DNA from: an uncultured Sphingomonas sp.
GTDB lineage: Bacteria > Pseudomonadota > Alphaproteobacteria > Sphingomonadales > Sphingomonadaceae
Direction of reading: 5' to 3'
Assembly: GCF_913774285.1 (NCBI RefSeq)
Contig: NZ_CAJYHX010000032.1
Location: forward strand, 1-64,000
DNA: 64,000 nt
The position numbers and the translations under genes were made by a program. The notes under the pieces were generated by a model. The model saw only the letters and a list, made by a program, of their open reading frames with translations, did not search any database and was not told the DNA's origin. Numbering within the stretch: position 1 is the stretch's first letter; every line of letters starts with the position of its first letter. Below are positions 8,644 to 16,503 of this stretch, piece by piece.

Positions 8644-9260
8644 TGGGAGGGGAGGCCGAAGGCGAGCGCCATCGCGTTCTGCGTCATGGCGAACGCGAGC
8701 GGACGCCAAGCGAAGCCGAACAGCGCATCGGCCGCCAGGTCGATGAAAAGCATCCCGCCAAGGAGGACAGCGACCATGATCCGGGCGTCGTGACGGTGCT
8801 GGATGAGATCGCCCTGACGTTCGGCCATCAGGCGCCAGACCATATGGCCGACGATCGCGAAACCCAGAGGGACCAGCAGCAACGACAGTCCTTTGCCCGC
8901 CAGTGCATCGCCGAGCAGCCCGCGGTCCACTGAGGCGATGGCGGCCCAGGCCAAACCGACGCCCAGCACGCCCCCTTTCAATCTGAACCGGCTATCGAAG
9001 CACGATAAGCAGAACCACCACAGGAAGACCACCGCGAAACCACTCACGGTGTGAGCAATGGCACCGACAATACCGGTCGGGGCCAGCGCGGCAATCGGCG
9101 TGTTGCCGATGACGAAGCCGGAGAGGCAGAGCGCCAAGGGTGCAAACAGTGCCGCAGGTAGGCCAACCCGCCGACGCGCGCCGAACAGGAGCCATGCCAG
9201 CAGGAGGATCGTGCCGACAGCACCCGCCCGGATCGCGACGTCAAGTTGGCCAATGTTCAT
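8644..9260 (-). pseudogene. AraC-type regulator, membrane sensor part only, cut by IS30 remnant
   Basis: Starting at ATG 9260 ('MNIGQLDVAIRAGAVGTILL') the frame encodes about six hydrophobic helices ('LPAALFAPLALCLSGFVIG', 'GAIAHTVSGFAVVFLWWF', 'MVAVLLGGMLFIDLAADALF'). This layout is typical of the N-terminal membrane module of a class of AraC regulators in sphingomonads. The C-terminal helix-turn-helix domain expected after 'AMALAFGLPS' is missing, because at ~8643 the frame runs into IS30 transposase sequence. As it stands it cannot bind DNA. Assignment to AraC regulators rests on the N-terminal module alone. Confidence 0.6.
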
Positions 9261-9582
9261 GCCGTCACGATACGGGACGGCGCGGCACCAAGCCACCTCG
9301 CCCGTCTGTGACCGCCTGATCGTCGGCATTCTCACCAGCGGTAAGTTTCGAGAACCGTTTTCCGTTCTCGATCAATCATCCTTTTCGGGAATGGCAGCTA
9401 TTGCCGCCTACGTCCTGAAAGCTGCCTGTCCGCTCTCCACCCACTCTCGGTCATTCGGCCCAGCGGTCGAGCCAAAAGCCGTCATTCGCCGCTGGTCGCC
9501 GGCCAACGGCCGCTTTTAGTGCTAACCTCGTCGGGGGCCTCCGAGATTGGGTGGAAAGCCGACATGCAGAGTGTCGAGCGGC
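9261..9582. other. Gene-free stretch with dispersed repeat
   Basis: No coding sequence seen. Bases 9421-9450 carry AAGCTGCCTGTCCGCTCTCC, a member of the short dispersed repeat family of this accessory region (compare 12479-12511 and, inverted, 12604-12632). Confidence 0.5.
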
Positions 9583-10092
9583 TCAGTACGCGTTGGGTAA
9601 AATCCCCGGTAAGCGGCAAAGATGCTCGAAAGCGGAGATAGTCCCTGCATCGTCGGACCCGTGGCTCTGATGGTCGACGTTAAGCTCACGAGATGCGAAC
9701 CTGTCTCCCCACCCCATGCTACTGGCCCGACGGAGGAAAAGTGCAAACGCCGCGGAGTTGGGTGCCGTCCAGGCGAAGCCGCCGTCACTCCGCGACCGTA
9801 GCGGGTATGACCACTTGTTCGATAATCTCAGCGTCGGGGTTGCCTGCGGGCGAACGGCTACATGTTCTGTGGGATACACTGCTACAGTGAAATCCCACCC
9901 GCTTTTACGGATCAAAGAGCAACTAGCGATAATTCTATCGCCTTTCTCTGAGATCGTGCGGAGGTAATAACCGCCAGTCGTCGCCAGTATACTGAAAACA
10001 TCAAAACGACTCTGGCCGGGATGTGCGCCAACCTGTGGCGAGGATAGAGCGATCAATGCTGTGGTCGCAGCCAAGAGCACAAAGCGTCTCAT
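9583..10092 (-). CDS. Hypothetical secreted protein
   Basis: A 169-residue protein beginning 'MRRFVLLAATTALIALSS' with a clear signal peptide and likely cleavage after 'VGA'. The mature part has two well-separated cysteines (in 'IIASCSLIR' and 'FEHLCRLPG') and mixed beta-like sequence, with no motif I recognise. It lies alone between repeat-rich stretches in module B. The signal peptide supports a real gene; function is unknown. Confidence 0.55.
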   Translation of the reverse strand: MRRFVLLAATTALIALSSPQVGAHPGQSRFDVFSILATTGGYYLRTISEKGDRIIASCSLIRKSGWDFTVAVYPTEHVAVRPQATPTLRLSNKWSYPLRSRSDGGFAWTAPNSAAFALFLRRASSMGWGDRFASRELNVDHQSHGSDDAGTISAFEHLCRLPGILPNAY

Positions 10093-10203
10093 ATAGTCCC
10101 TCTTCGTCGACGCAGGATACTTGACTGGTAAACCGCCGCAAGTGGGGCGGGAGCGGACCGGCAGCTTTTTCAGCCAGAGCTGCCGTCGCGCTGTCTGGAG
10201 CCC

Positions 10204-10378
10204 CTACGGTGCAGCGTTGGCGATTGGCTCGCCGGCTTCATTGCGCCGGACTCGCTTCAGCTTCGGAGTGCAGAGCGTCCGTCGGTCGATCTTCGGTTCA
10301 GTTGGAGAGGGAGGGGCAAAAATGCCGACCGAGCGAGAGTCGCGCGCCGGCGCATTGTTGTTCCTCTGCCGATGATGA
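10204..10378 (-). pseudogene. ISNCY-type transposase, divergent C-terminal remnant
   Basis: The minus-strand frame reads 'HHRQRNNNAPARDSRSVGIF' and runs to a TAG at 10204-10206. The intact transposase has 'HHRQRNNNAPARSSQSVGVF' near its C-terminus, so this is a separate, more diverged copy. Directly to its right (10380-10432) is a piece resembling the inner left-end repeat, so the two parts were joined by rearrangement. Bases 10093-10203 hold another dispersed-repeat copy (around 10150). Confidence 0.7.
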
Positions 10379-10429
10379 TGCTCGTGCTATTGGGTAAGGC
10401 TTCGGCAGAGAACGCGAACCGGCAGCTCG

Positions 10430-10488
10430 CGCCGAATGGATACCGCAGTCTCTTTCAGCGAAACGTCGAGCCCGATATACTCGTCCAT
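10430..10488 (-). pseudogene. IS110-family transposase, N-terminal stub
   Basis: From ATG 10488 the minus strand encodes 'MDEYIGLDVSLKETAVSIRR', the canonical IS110 start with the first DEDD Asp (GLDVS), then breaks into dispersed-repeat sequence. About 20 of ~340 residues remain. The 170 bases to the right (10489-10657) look like IS110 upstream sequence and hold no gene. Confidence 0.75.
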
Positions 10489-10657
10489 GGCTTTTCTCCA
10501 TCAGATGCCTGGGCCCAGCTTCCCGTCGTGAGCCCGTTCTTCCATCTTGTCGGGGAACAGCCACCAGCATCCATCTCGTGACAGCCTGGAGTACCGCCTC
10601 CGCGATTACCCCATGTCGTGGGAAAGCAAATGGACCGCTCCCGGCCCCGACAGGCGC

Positions 10658-11419
10658 TTACAGCCGAAACCCTCCCGCAACTTCGATCCGCTGACCGTTG
10701 ACCCAGCGAAAGTCGTCGGACAGCAATGCCGCAATTACCGGGCCAACCTCCTCGGGACCGCCGACGCGCCCGAGCGCCGTTTGTGAGGCGATCGCCTTGT
10801 TCACGTCGGCATTGTCGCGCGTCACGCCGCCGCTGAAGTCCGTAGCGATGGCACCGGGTGCGACGACGTTCACACTGACACCTCGCGACCCGAGCTCCAG
10901 CGCCATGTACCGGATCAGTGTTTCCACGGCTGCCTTGATCGGCCCGTAGATCGCGCGTCCCGGGAAGCTGAACCTGGCGAGGCCGGAGGCGATATTCACG
11001 ATCCCGCCGCCATCGTTCATCAGCGGCAGGAGCTTCTGGGTAAGCAGGAACGGGCCTCTAAAATGCACGGCGAAGATCGCGTCCAGCTCGGTCTCGGTGC
11101 CGTTGGCAAGCGTCGCGGTCGAGGCGGTGCCGGCATTGTTGACGAGATAATCAAACCGCTCCGCGCCCAAGGTCGTAAGAGCCGAGCGGACATCGGCAAT
11201 GAAGCCGTCGAAGCTGCTCGCGCGGCCCACGTCCAGGTGCAGCGCCACCGCACTCGCACCCGCCCGCTTGACGGCCTCGACCACTTCGTCGGCCGCCTCG
11301 CGCGCGGAGTGATAGGTCACGATCGAGGATATACCGCGATCGGCCAAGCGAAGCACGGTATCGCGACCGATGCCGCGGCTGCTGCCGGTAACGATGGCGA
11401 TACGGGACAATGAAGGCAT
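10658..11419 (-). CDS. SDR-family oxidoreductase
   Basis: A 253-residue classical short-chain dehydrogenase/reductase. Rossmann motif 'VTGSSRGIG' (residues ~9-17), 'NNAG' near residue 90, catalytic Ser in 'NIASG', the catalytic Tyr-x3-Lys as 'YGPIK' near residue 155, and the C-terminal 'WVNGQRIEVAGGF'. The Arg after the first strand suggests NADP(H) preference (inference); the substrate is unknown. ATG 11419 has AGGAG at the right distance on the minus strand; a longer frame upstream lacks family features. It is divergent from the LysR gene at 11523 with 103 bp between them, the usual layout for a LysR regulator controlling its neighbour. Confidence 0.92.
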   Translation of the reverse strand: MPSLSRIAIVTGSSRGIGRDTVLRLADRGISSIVTYHSAREAADEVVEAVKRAGASAVALHLDVGRASSFDGFIADVRSALTTLGAERFDYLVNNAGTASTATLANGTETELDAIFAVHFRGPFLLTQKLLPLMNDGGGIVNIASGLARFSFPGRAIYGPIKAAVETLIRYMALELGSRGVSVNVVAPGAIATDFSGGVTRDNADVNKAIASQTALGRVGGPEEVGPVIAALLSDDFRWVNGQRIEVAGGFRL

Positions 11420-11522
11420 TACGATGCTCCTATTGTTCGCCTCCAGAACATGGCAAATCACGGGTCGCTGCTTTAGAGGTCCATTTGCGACAACATTATT
11501 CAGGCAGGAAGAACAACGCGCG

Positions 11523-12416
11523 ATGGATCGGCTGGCTACCCTGGCGCTTTTCGTCCGTATCGTTGAGCGGGGGAGCTTCAGCGGAGCAGCGGGTGATCTC
11601 GGTATTTCCCGCCCTGCAGCCACGGCCGCCATTCAGGAACTGGAACAGCGCCTCGGCGTCCGCCTGCTCCATCGCACCACGCGGCAGGTCAGGCCGACGG
11701 GCGAAGGCGAGAGCTACTATCACCGCTGCGCCGCGATCCTGGCAGAACTCGAGGACGCCGATCGTATTGCGGCCGGCGCCGTGTCCGGGCTTATACGCGT
11801 CGATGTAGCGGGACTGATCGCCCGAACCATGCTGCTGCCGGCCTTGCCCGACTTCCTGAGGCGACATCCAAGTCTCAATGTCCATCTGGGCGAAGGCGAG
11901 CGGTTCGTGGACTTGGTACGCGAAGGCGTGGACTGCGTGGTGCGAGCGGGGAAGCTTGTCGACAGCGGCATGATCGGCCGCACCTTGGGCGCTGTCGAGG
12001 AGATCACCTGTGCCAGCCCTGCCTATCTGGCGGCGCATGGCACCCCCACCTCGCCGGACGATCTGGACGGCCACCAGATGATCGGCTTCGTGTCTTCCAG
12101 GACAGGACAGCCGCTCCCGCTCGAGTTCACAGTGGCAGGTAAGATCGTGGAAGTCGGGCTGCCGGCGCGCGTCCTCGTCAATGGTTCGGACACCAGTGCC
12201 GCCGCCGCGAAGCTGGGCTTCGGGATCGTCCAGGCACCGCGCTACCGCTTCGCCGATGACCTCGCATCGGGCGCGCTGATCGAGCTAATGACGGATTACC
12301 CGCCGACCCCCACGCCCATATCCATCCTATTTCCGAACAACCGCCACCTATCGGCTCGGGTCCGCGCTTTCGTTGACTGGACCGCCGAAACCTTGGCACC
12401 CTACCTTTCCCAATAG
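11523..12416 (+). CDS. LysR-family transcriptional regulator
   Basis: A 297-residue LysR-type regulator. Residues 1-60 form the winged helix-turn-helix ('MDRLATLALFVRIVERGSFS', 'AATAAIQELEQRLGVRLLHR'), and residues ~90-295 the LysR substrate-binding domain. The sequence groups with the 'CrgA/PA2758-like' regulators common in proteobacteria. ATG 11523 fits the canonical N-terminus; the upstream open frame is not family-like. It probably regulates the divergent SDR gene and its own promoter from the 103-bp spacer. The inducer cannot be read from sequence. Confidence 0.92.
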   Translation: MDRLATLALFVRIVERGSFSGAAGDLGISRPAATAAIQELEQRLGVRLLHRTTRQVRPTGEGESYYHRCAAILAELEDADRIAAGAVSGLIRVDVAGLIARTMLLPALPDFLRRHPSLNVHLGEGERFVDLVREGVDCVVRAGKLVDSGMIGRTLGAVEEITCASPAYLAAHGTPTSPDDLDGHQMIGFVSSRTGQPLPLEFTVAGKIVEVGLPARVLVNGSDTSAAAAKLGFGIVQAPRYRFADDLASGALIELMTDYPPTPTPISILFPNNRHLSARVRAFVDWTAETLAPYLSQ

Positions 12417-12778
12417 ACCATCGTTTTTGGGAAAGGCGACAGCCCCACGTAATGTCGGCTTTTGCCACCCGCCTCCCTAAAAGCCGCCTGTCCGCTTTCC
12501 ACCAATCTCGGCCGTCGCCAAGGGGGTTCGAGCAAAAAGCGGACGTTTCCTTGGGGCGAGCGGCAAATGGCGGCTTTTGGCACGGCAGTTCGCCTGAACG
12601 TCCGAAAGTGGGTGGGAAGCGGACAGGCGGCTTTCGGCGTGGCGCCGCGTATAGTTGTCGTCCCGAGAACGATCAGGTCTCGGGACTTATGATGCTGTCG
12701 GAAAGCTTATCATGGGACGACCGCTCAGGATCGTTTCGATGATGCTGCCACCACGTTGGCAGCAGCGGCCGCCTACAG
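12417..12778. other. Gene-free stretch with an inverted pair of dispersed repeats
   Basis: No supported gene. Bases 12479-12511 (AAAGCCGCCTGTCCGCTTTC) and 12604-12632 are inverted copies of the dispersed repeat about 100 bp apart, so transcripts across this stretch could fold. The sequence from 12690 to 12778 is unidentified and runs into the transposase stub. Confidence 0.5.
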
Positions 12779-12884
12779 TCGCGCGGTTGTTCCGAAAGGC
12801 GCTGTGCTTGTCCGAATAGAAGGCGATCGGCTTGCCGTGCTGCTCCAGATAGGTCCGCGTCGCCTGCAGGTAGGAGAGGGCGCT
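12779..12884 (-). pseudogene. ISNCY-type transposase, internal stub
   Basis: Encodes 'ALSYLQATRTYLEQHGKPIA' and 'FYSDKHSAFRNNRAT', matching the middle of the intact transposase. At 12884/12885 it joins directly to the upstream right-end sequence: the N-terminal half was removed by deletion between GGGCGCT and the GTGCCCCC of the leader. Only about 35 codons remain. Confidence 0.85.
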
Positions 12885-12983
12885 CCCCCAATTGCTCGGG
12901 CGGCATGCCACTCGAAAGGCGCCGACCAGAGATTGTGACATCTCTATCTGGCGGATGAGTGACATTTGTACGTTGCGCTTACA
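12885..12983 (-). repeat. Right-end repeat, copy 2
   Basis: Nearly identical to 17925-18028, with one base missing or changed near 12913. It ends CGCTTACA at 12983 and is followed by CTCTGAAAAATTTC (12984-12997), the 14-mer that also follows the module C right end. Confidence 0.75.
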
Positions 12984-12997
12984 CTCTGAAAAATTTC
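12984..12997. repeat. 14-bp direct repeat flanking module C, left copy
   Basis: CTCTGAAAAATTTC, repeated exactly at 18029-18042. It sits between the right tip of module B and the left tip of module C. It may be a target-site duplication of module C, or sequence that belongs to the right end and was copied with it. Confidence 0.6.
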
Positions 12998-13205
12998 TGT
13001 TGTAGCCAGTTAGAAAAGGCACATTCCGTAGCAAGATAGAAATGGCACAAACGCCGTTGGCAGCGGGGGCTGCGTGGAGCCCTCCTCATAGCGCAGCGCT
13101 GCCCCCGCTGATGCCCCACACTCCCGGCTCCTGTCCCCGGACCCGCTGCGCATGCAGCGGGCTCGGTCACGCCGCCTCGGCCGCTGATGCTCGTGCTATC
13201 GGGTA
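12998..13205 (+). repeat. Left-end repeat, copy 3
   Basis: Starts TGTTGTAGCC and has both terminal boxes. The hairpin at 13137-13166 has lost perfect pairing (GCATGC at the turn and GGGCTCGG in the right arm). Downstream, 13189-13257 carries the dispersed repeat AAGCGGACCGGCAGCTCGCG. No gene is seen from 13206 to 13377. Confidence 0.75.
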
Positions 13206-13377
13206 GGGCTTCGATGGCAGCTTCGGCAGAGAAAGCGGACCGGCAGCTCGCGCCCCAAAGTCGGTCATTTCTGTCGGCGCTCGTATCGCCCGAAAACGGC
13301 CTGGAGGCGGACGTTAGCCGATCAGTGGGAGGGCACCCGACTTGCTAGTCCATTTGTCGAAAGGTCGTTGGAGCACG

Positions 13378-13770
13378 TTATGATACCGTCGTTGCAAAGG
13401 TCTGCTGCCACTCACCTCGCCAATCGTAGAGCGCCGCCGTCGTAGCATATTCACGTAGATACGAGAGTTTGCCATCGCGTATCGTGGCGATGGTTGCCCC
13501 GTCAAACCGCTTTTCCTCACCACGCCACCTGTAGTGGAAAGCCCATTCGGCAGTTTCACCCTCACCTGAGGTTCGTAGATCGCGGATCGTCCAGTCGATC
13601 ACGCAGCCGTCCTCAGCCAGCCATCTCGATACCCATTGCGCTACACAATCGTGCCCGCGATAGATCGGTCCGAAGCTCTCAATGACGACGCAATCCGAAG
13701 CAAGCGTCGCGAGTATCGCGGCCACGTCGTGCGCCCGCCAGGCAGCGATATACTGCTCAAGTTGCATCAT
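13378..13770 (-). CDS. NTF2-like / SnoaL-fold protein
   Basis: A 130-residue protein beginning 'MMQLEQYIAAWRAHDVAAIL' with the single-domain NTF2-like alpha+beta cone pattern ('WRAHDVAAILATLASDCVVI', 'YRGHDCVAQW', 'FDGATIATIRDGKLSYLREY'). Members bind small hydrophobic ligands or act as isomerases and hydratases; this one cannot be placed further. Of two adjacent ATGs, 13770 has GGAG nine bases upstream (minus strand). It is the first cargo gene of module C and stands alone, divergent from the PadR pair 282 bp away. Confidence 0.8.
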   Translation of the reverse strand: MMQLEQYIAAWRAHDVAAILATLASDCVVIESFGPIYRGHDCVAQWVSRWLAEDGCVIDWTIRDLRTSGEGETAEWAFHYRWRGEEKRFDGATIATIRDGKLSYLREYATTAALYDWRGEWQQTFATTVS

Positions 13771-14052
13771 CAATGTGATCTCCTTCCTGTGGGTCTCTCC
13801 CTTATAAGGCTCCTGCGCCGCGTGCACGAGGCCAGCTTGAACGGCAGCTATCCCCGCCTCGGCTCCCGCAAGCTGCCGGTCTGCTTTCCATCCAGACTTG
13901 GACGTAGCAGGCGAAGATTGCTCCCACCAGTGAATGTCCGCTTAAATCCGCCTGGTCCGCTCTATCAGAGCGCCGTTGGCATCGGATAGGAGCGCTTACG
14001 AAATCGGCGGCACGTGGTTGACTAGTAAGTCTACATATGTTGGTATGGTGCC

Positions 14053-14355
14053 ATGGTTCGTAGAAGACAGCCATCGAGGCAGATGTGCCGCCTTCTCGAA
14101 GCGCTTTCTGAGGCGAGTAGCGAATGGCGCCACGGTTATGACTTGATGAAGGTTACCGGCCTTTTGTCCGGGACGCTGTATCCGCTGCTGATGCGAATGA
14201 CCGAACAGGGGCTGGTCGAGGCCGAGTGGCTCGATCCAGCACAACCCGGACGCCCCGCGCGCCACGCCTACCGCCTGACCTCGGCAGGCGCGGCCCTTGC
14301 GCGGGACCTTGCTGGCAGCGCGCCGGATCAACCGTTCACGGGTGCGCTGGCGTGA
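14053..14355 (+). CDS. PadR-family transcriptional regulator
   Basis: A 100-residue winged-helix protein: 'RLLEALSEASSEWRHGYDLM' then 'LSGTLYPLLMRMTEQGLVEA' and 'GRPARHAYRLTSAGAALARD' are the canonical PadR recognition helix and wing. Short PadR repressors often sit in front of the membrane-protein gene they control. Its stop overlaps the next start (GTGA, 14352-14355), so the two are translationally coupled. The ligand is unknown. Confidence 0.9.
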   Translation: MVRRRQPSRQMCRLLEALSEASSEWRHGYDLMKVTGLLSGTLYPLLMRMTEQGLVEAEWLDPAQPGRPARHAYRLTSAGAALARDLAGSAPDQPFTGALA

Positions 14356-14996
14356 AGGCAGCGCTTTCATGTGCACTGCTCCATCTGGCAGCTGCTTGTC
14401 TCGGCGAGCGCAAGAGTGATTGGGCACTGGCCATGGAGGCTGAGCTTGAAACGGCCATCAACGAAGGCCAGCCAATGAAGTTCGCATTCGGGTGCCTCCT
14501 AGCGGCGGGGCGCGGCATGTTTACCGCCGAGGAAGGCCGCTTCGTCCTCACCAGCTATACCGTAGCGATCGGGCTGCTTCTGCCGATGGCGGCGCTGCAG
14601 ATCGGCTGCGCGCTGTTTGGGCTGCCCTATCTCTATCCTGGCCGGCACGGGCTGGTCGGCGCAATGATCGACGGCGATCTGCAGGCGAGTCTGCTGCGCG
14701 GCGTGTACCAGGCAGCGATTCCATCGCTGGCGCTGCTGCAGCTGTTGATCGGCCTGGGGCAGCTGCGGATCGCCTGGGTGGTGCTGGAGCGCGATTGGGC
14801 GGCGGTGCTGCGCTGGGGGAGTCTGAGCCTGGCCGCATCGGCGACACTGGTGATGTTCCTGAGCGTGTTGTTCATCGATGGCCGGCAGGCGCTGCTGCAG
14901 GGCGCGGTGCTGGCGATCGAGCTGGCGACTACCGCCGGCTTGGCGCGCTGGTACGCCCATTTTTCTCCCGGTCCGGCGCCAACTCCGGTCCGCTAG
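14352..14996 (+). CDS. Membrane protein coupled to PadR regulator
   Basis: A 214-residue protein starting at GTG 14352 inside the PadR stop. The N-terminal cytosolic part 'CLGERKSDWALAMEAELETA' resembles a conserved motif of PadR-coupled membrane proteins of sphingomonads. About four transmembrane segments follow ('SYTVAIGLLLPMAALQIGCA', 'IPSLALLQLLIGLGQL', 'LSLAASATLVMFLSVLFI', 'GAVLAIELATTAGLARW'). No transporter signature is visible. The upstream frame (from 14226) overlaps PadR and is not used. Its likely role is an envelope function under PadR control. Confidence 0.75.
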   Translation: MKAALSCALLHLAAACLGERKSDWALAMEAELETAINEGQPMKFAFGCLLAAGRGMFTAEEGRFVLTSYTVAIGLLLPMAALQIGCALFGLPYLYPGRHGLVGAMIDGDLQASLLRGVYQAAIPSLALLQLLIGLGQLRIAWVVLERDWAAVLRWGSLSLAASATLVMFLSVLFIDGRQALLQGAVLAIELATTAGLARWYAHFSPGPAPTPVR

Positions 14997-15116
14997 GCGC
15001 GTCGTCCAGCGGCAGAATTCGAGACCATCTTCGGGTGCACCGCCCCGGAGCGGGTGGCCACGTGGCCTCAAGCGGTGCCGTGACGCCACGTGTTGTAGTT
15101 CGGAGCAGGAAATCTG

Positions 15117-16193
15117 ATGCGGAGAACTTTCAAGGTACTCAAGGTACTCGCGGTCGGTGCGATCGGGCTAGCTGTAACTGCTGCGGGAGGCAGGGTGCCA
15201 GTCCATCAGCCAACCGTGGAAACTGGCCTGATAGACAAAGCGCCATTTCGTATCGACGTGCCGGCCAAGTGGAACGGCAGGCTGATTATGCTGATGCATG
15301 GCTATGAGCCCGCAGGCATGCCTCGGCACCTACCCTGGCCGGCCGCGGAAGAAACCAAGCTCTTTGTCGATGCCGGCTATGCTGTCGCTCAGAGCGGCTA
15401 TAGGACCCAAGGGTGGGCAATCGCCGAAGCGCTGCCCGATATCGAGCGGCTGCGCGACTATTTCGTGAAGCATCATGGTCGGCCGAAGCAAACCTACGCA
15501 ATCGGCTTTTCGCTCGGAGGCTTGCTCGCGCTGGTGACCGCGGAAAGACAGGCAAATAGCTATGCCGGCGCCCTGTCGTTATGTGGCGTAAACATGTCGG
15601 GCGACGCGGTCGGCGGGTTGTTGCTGCGCAATCTTGCCGCGTTCGATTTCTACTTCCCGCATGTGCTGCCGAAGCTCGATGCCGCAGATGCGCCTGCAAT
15701 GGTTGGCCAAGACGTCATTGAGGCGGCGCTGGATAAGGATCAAAATATCGCCAGTCGTCTGGCTGACGCGCTCGATATCCGCCGCCCCGCATTGGCGGGG
15801 GCGATCATGCTCGATTATCTGGTGCTACAAGAGCTGCGCAGTCACGCGGGCGGATTTCCCGCCGACAATCAGGCAACGCTCTACACCGGATTCCCAGATG
15901 ACGAGGCGCTCAACGCAGGCATCGCCCGCTATCGCGGTAGCCCCAAGGCGATCGCCTACCTTGCTGCCAACGCGCCGTTGTCAGGCAATATCCGGGTTCC
16001 GGTGGTTCTCCAGTCGAATGCTGATGATCCCACCATACCGCCGCGCTATGGTTCGCTGTATCCAGAGGCGGTCCGCCACGCGGGTAAGCAGAAACTGCTG
16101 ACGGTTCTGCCCCGCATCGGCCACGGACATTGCGATTTCTCCGCCGATCGAACGATGGCCGCCTTGACGCAGTTGGTCGAAAAGACGCGCTGA
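15117..16193 (+). CDS. Secreted alpha/beta hydrolase
   Basis: A 358-residue hydrolase with an N-terminal signal or anchor segment ('VLKVLAVGAIGLAVTAAGG'). The catalytic triad is visible: nucleophile Ser in 'GFSLGG' (~residue 141), Asp in 'SNADDPTIPP' (~302) and His in 'IGHGHCDF' (~340). The oxyanion strand is 'LIMLMHGYEP'. The arrangement is that of a peptidase- or esterase-like hydrolase of the S9/tannase-like group; the substrate is unknown. It is the last cargo gene of module C before the transposase, 120 bp after the membrane protein and co-directional with the PadR pair. Confidence 0.85.
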   Translation: MRRTFKVLKVLAVGAIGLAVTAAGGRVPVHQPTVETGLIDKAPFRIDVPAKWNGRLIMLMHGYEPAGMPRHLPWPAAEETKLFVDAGYAVAQSGYRTQGWAIAEALPDIERLRDYFVKHHGRPKQTYAIGFSLGGLLALVTAERQANSYAGALSLCGVNMSGDAVGGLLLRNLAAFDFYFPHVLPKLDAADAPAMVGQDVIEAALDKDQNIASRLADALDIRRPALAGAIMLDYLVLQELRSHAGGFPADNQATLYTGFPDDEALNAGIARYRGSPKAIAYLAANAPLSGNIRVPVVLQSNADDPTIPPRYGSLYPEAVRHAGKQKLLTVLPRIGHGHCDFSADRTMAALTQLVEKTR

Positions 16194-16503
16194 CGCGGCG
16201 CAATGCTCCCGTCGCCGCCAACGCATCTTCACTCCGGTCGCGTCCGCCTCTAGGCGGCGGAATGAATTGGGCGAATATCCGGCGCTGCGTACGATGCTGT
16301 TAGGCGGTTTTCACGTCGATGGAGAGGCAGCTCTTGACGAGAGCTGCCGTTCAACGAGTCACACGGGAGCGACGGCTATGTCCCAAACCTCGTCAAAATG
16401 ACGTTCAAAATCGAAGATGAACGAACGACCGCTTTCAGGTGCTCCGATCACGACGCTGAACGACCGACATTGGGGCGAGAGCGGACCGGCAGCTTTTCCA
16501 TCA
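16194..16503. other. Spacer between hydrolase and transposase
   Basis: No gene. It contains a terminator-like hairpin (16326-16348) and a dispersed-repeat copy (GAGCGGACCGGCAGCTTTTC near 16480). Notably, the shared left-end sequence is not found here; in module C it lies 3.5 kb further left, beyond the cargo. Confidence 0.6.
16326..16348 (+). terminator. Hairpin downstream of the hydrolase
   Basis: GGCAGCTCT, a 5-nt loop, then AGAGCTGCC: a perfect 9-bp stem 133 bp after the hydrolase stop. There is no T-run, so termination is only possible, not clear. Confidence 0.35.

Larger units (their letters stand above)
6741..12983. mobile_element. Module B: ISNCY-bounded unit with mixed cargo and IS debris
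   Basis: Starts 18 bp after the end of module A with left-end copy 2 and finishes with right-end copy 2. Inside lie a retropepsin-like gene, an AraC-type gene cut by an IS30 remnant, a small secreted protein, an older ISNCY transposase tail (10204-10378), an IS110 stub and a divergent SDR/LysR pair. Its own transposase is reduced to 106 bp (12779-12884). At 6.2 kb and without a transposase it is immobile by itself. It may be several elements collapsed together rather than one transposon. Confidence 0.5.

Noticed and set aside
10298..10570. 90-codon minus-strand ORF
   Set aside because: It is an out-of-frame shadow over an ISNCY transposase remnant and an IS110 stub, both recognisable in other frames.
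4361..13205. Repeated sequences considered as a CRISPR array
   Set aside because: Repeat units are ~200 bp, only three in number and kilobases apart; the shorter dispersed repeats are irregular in spacing and orientation.
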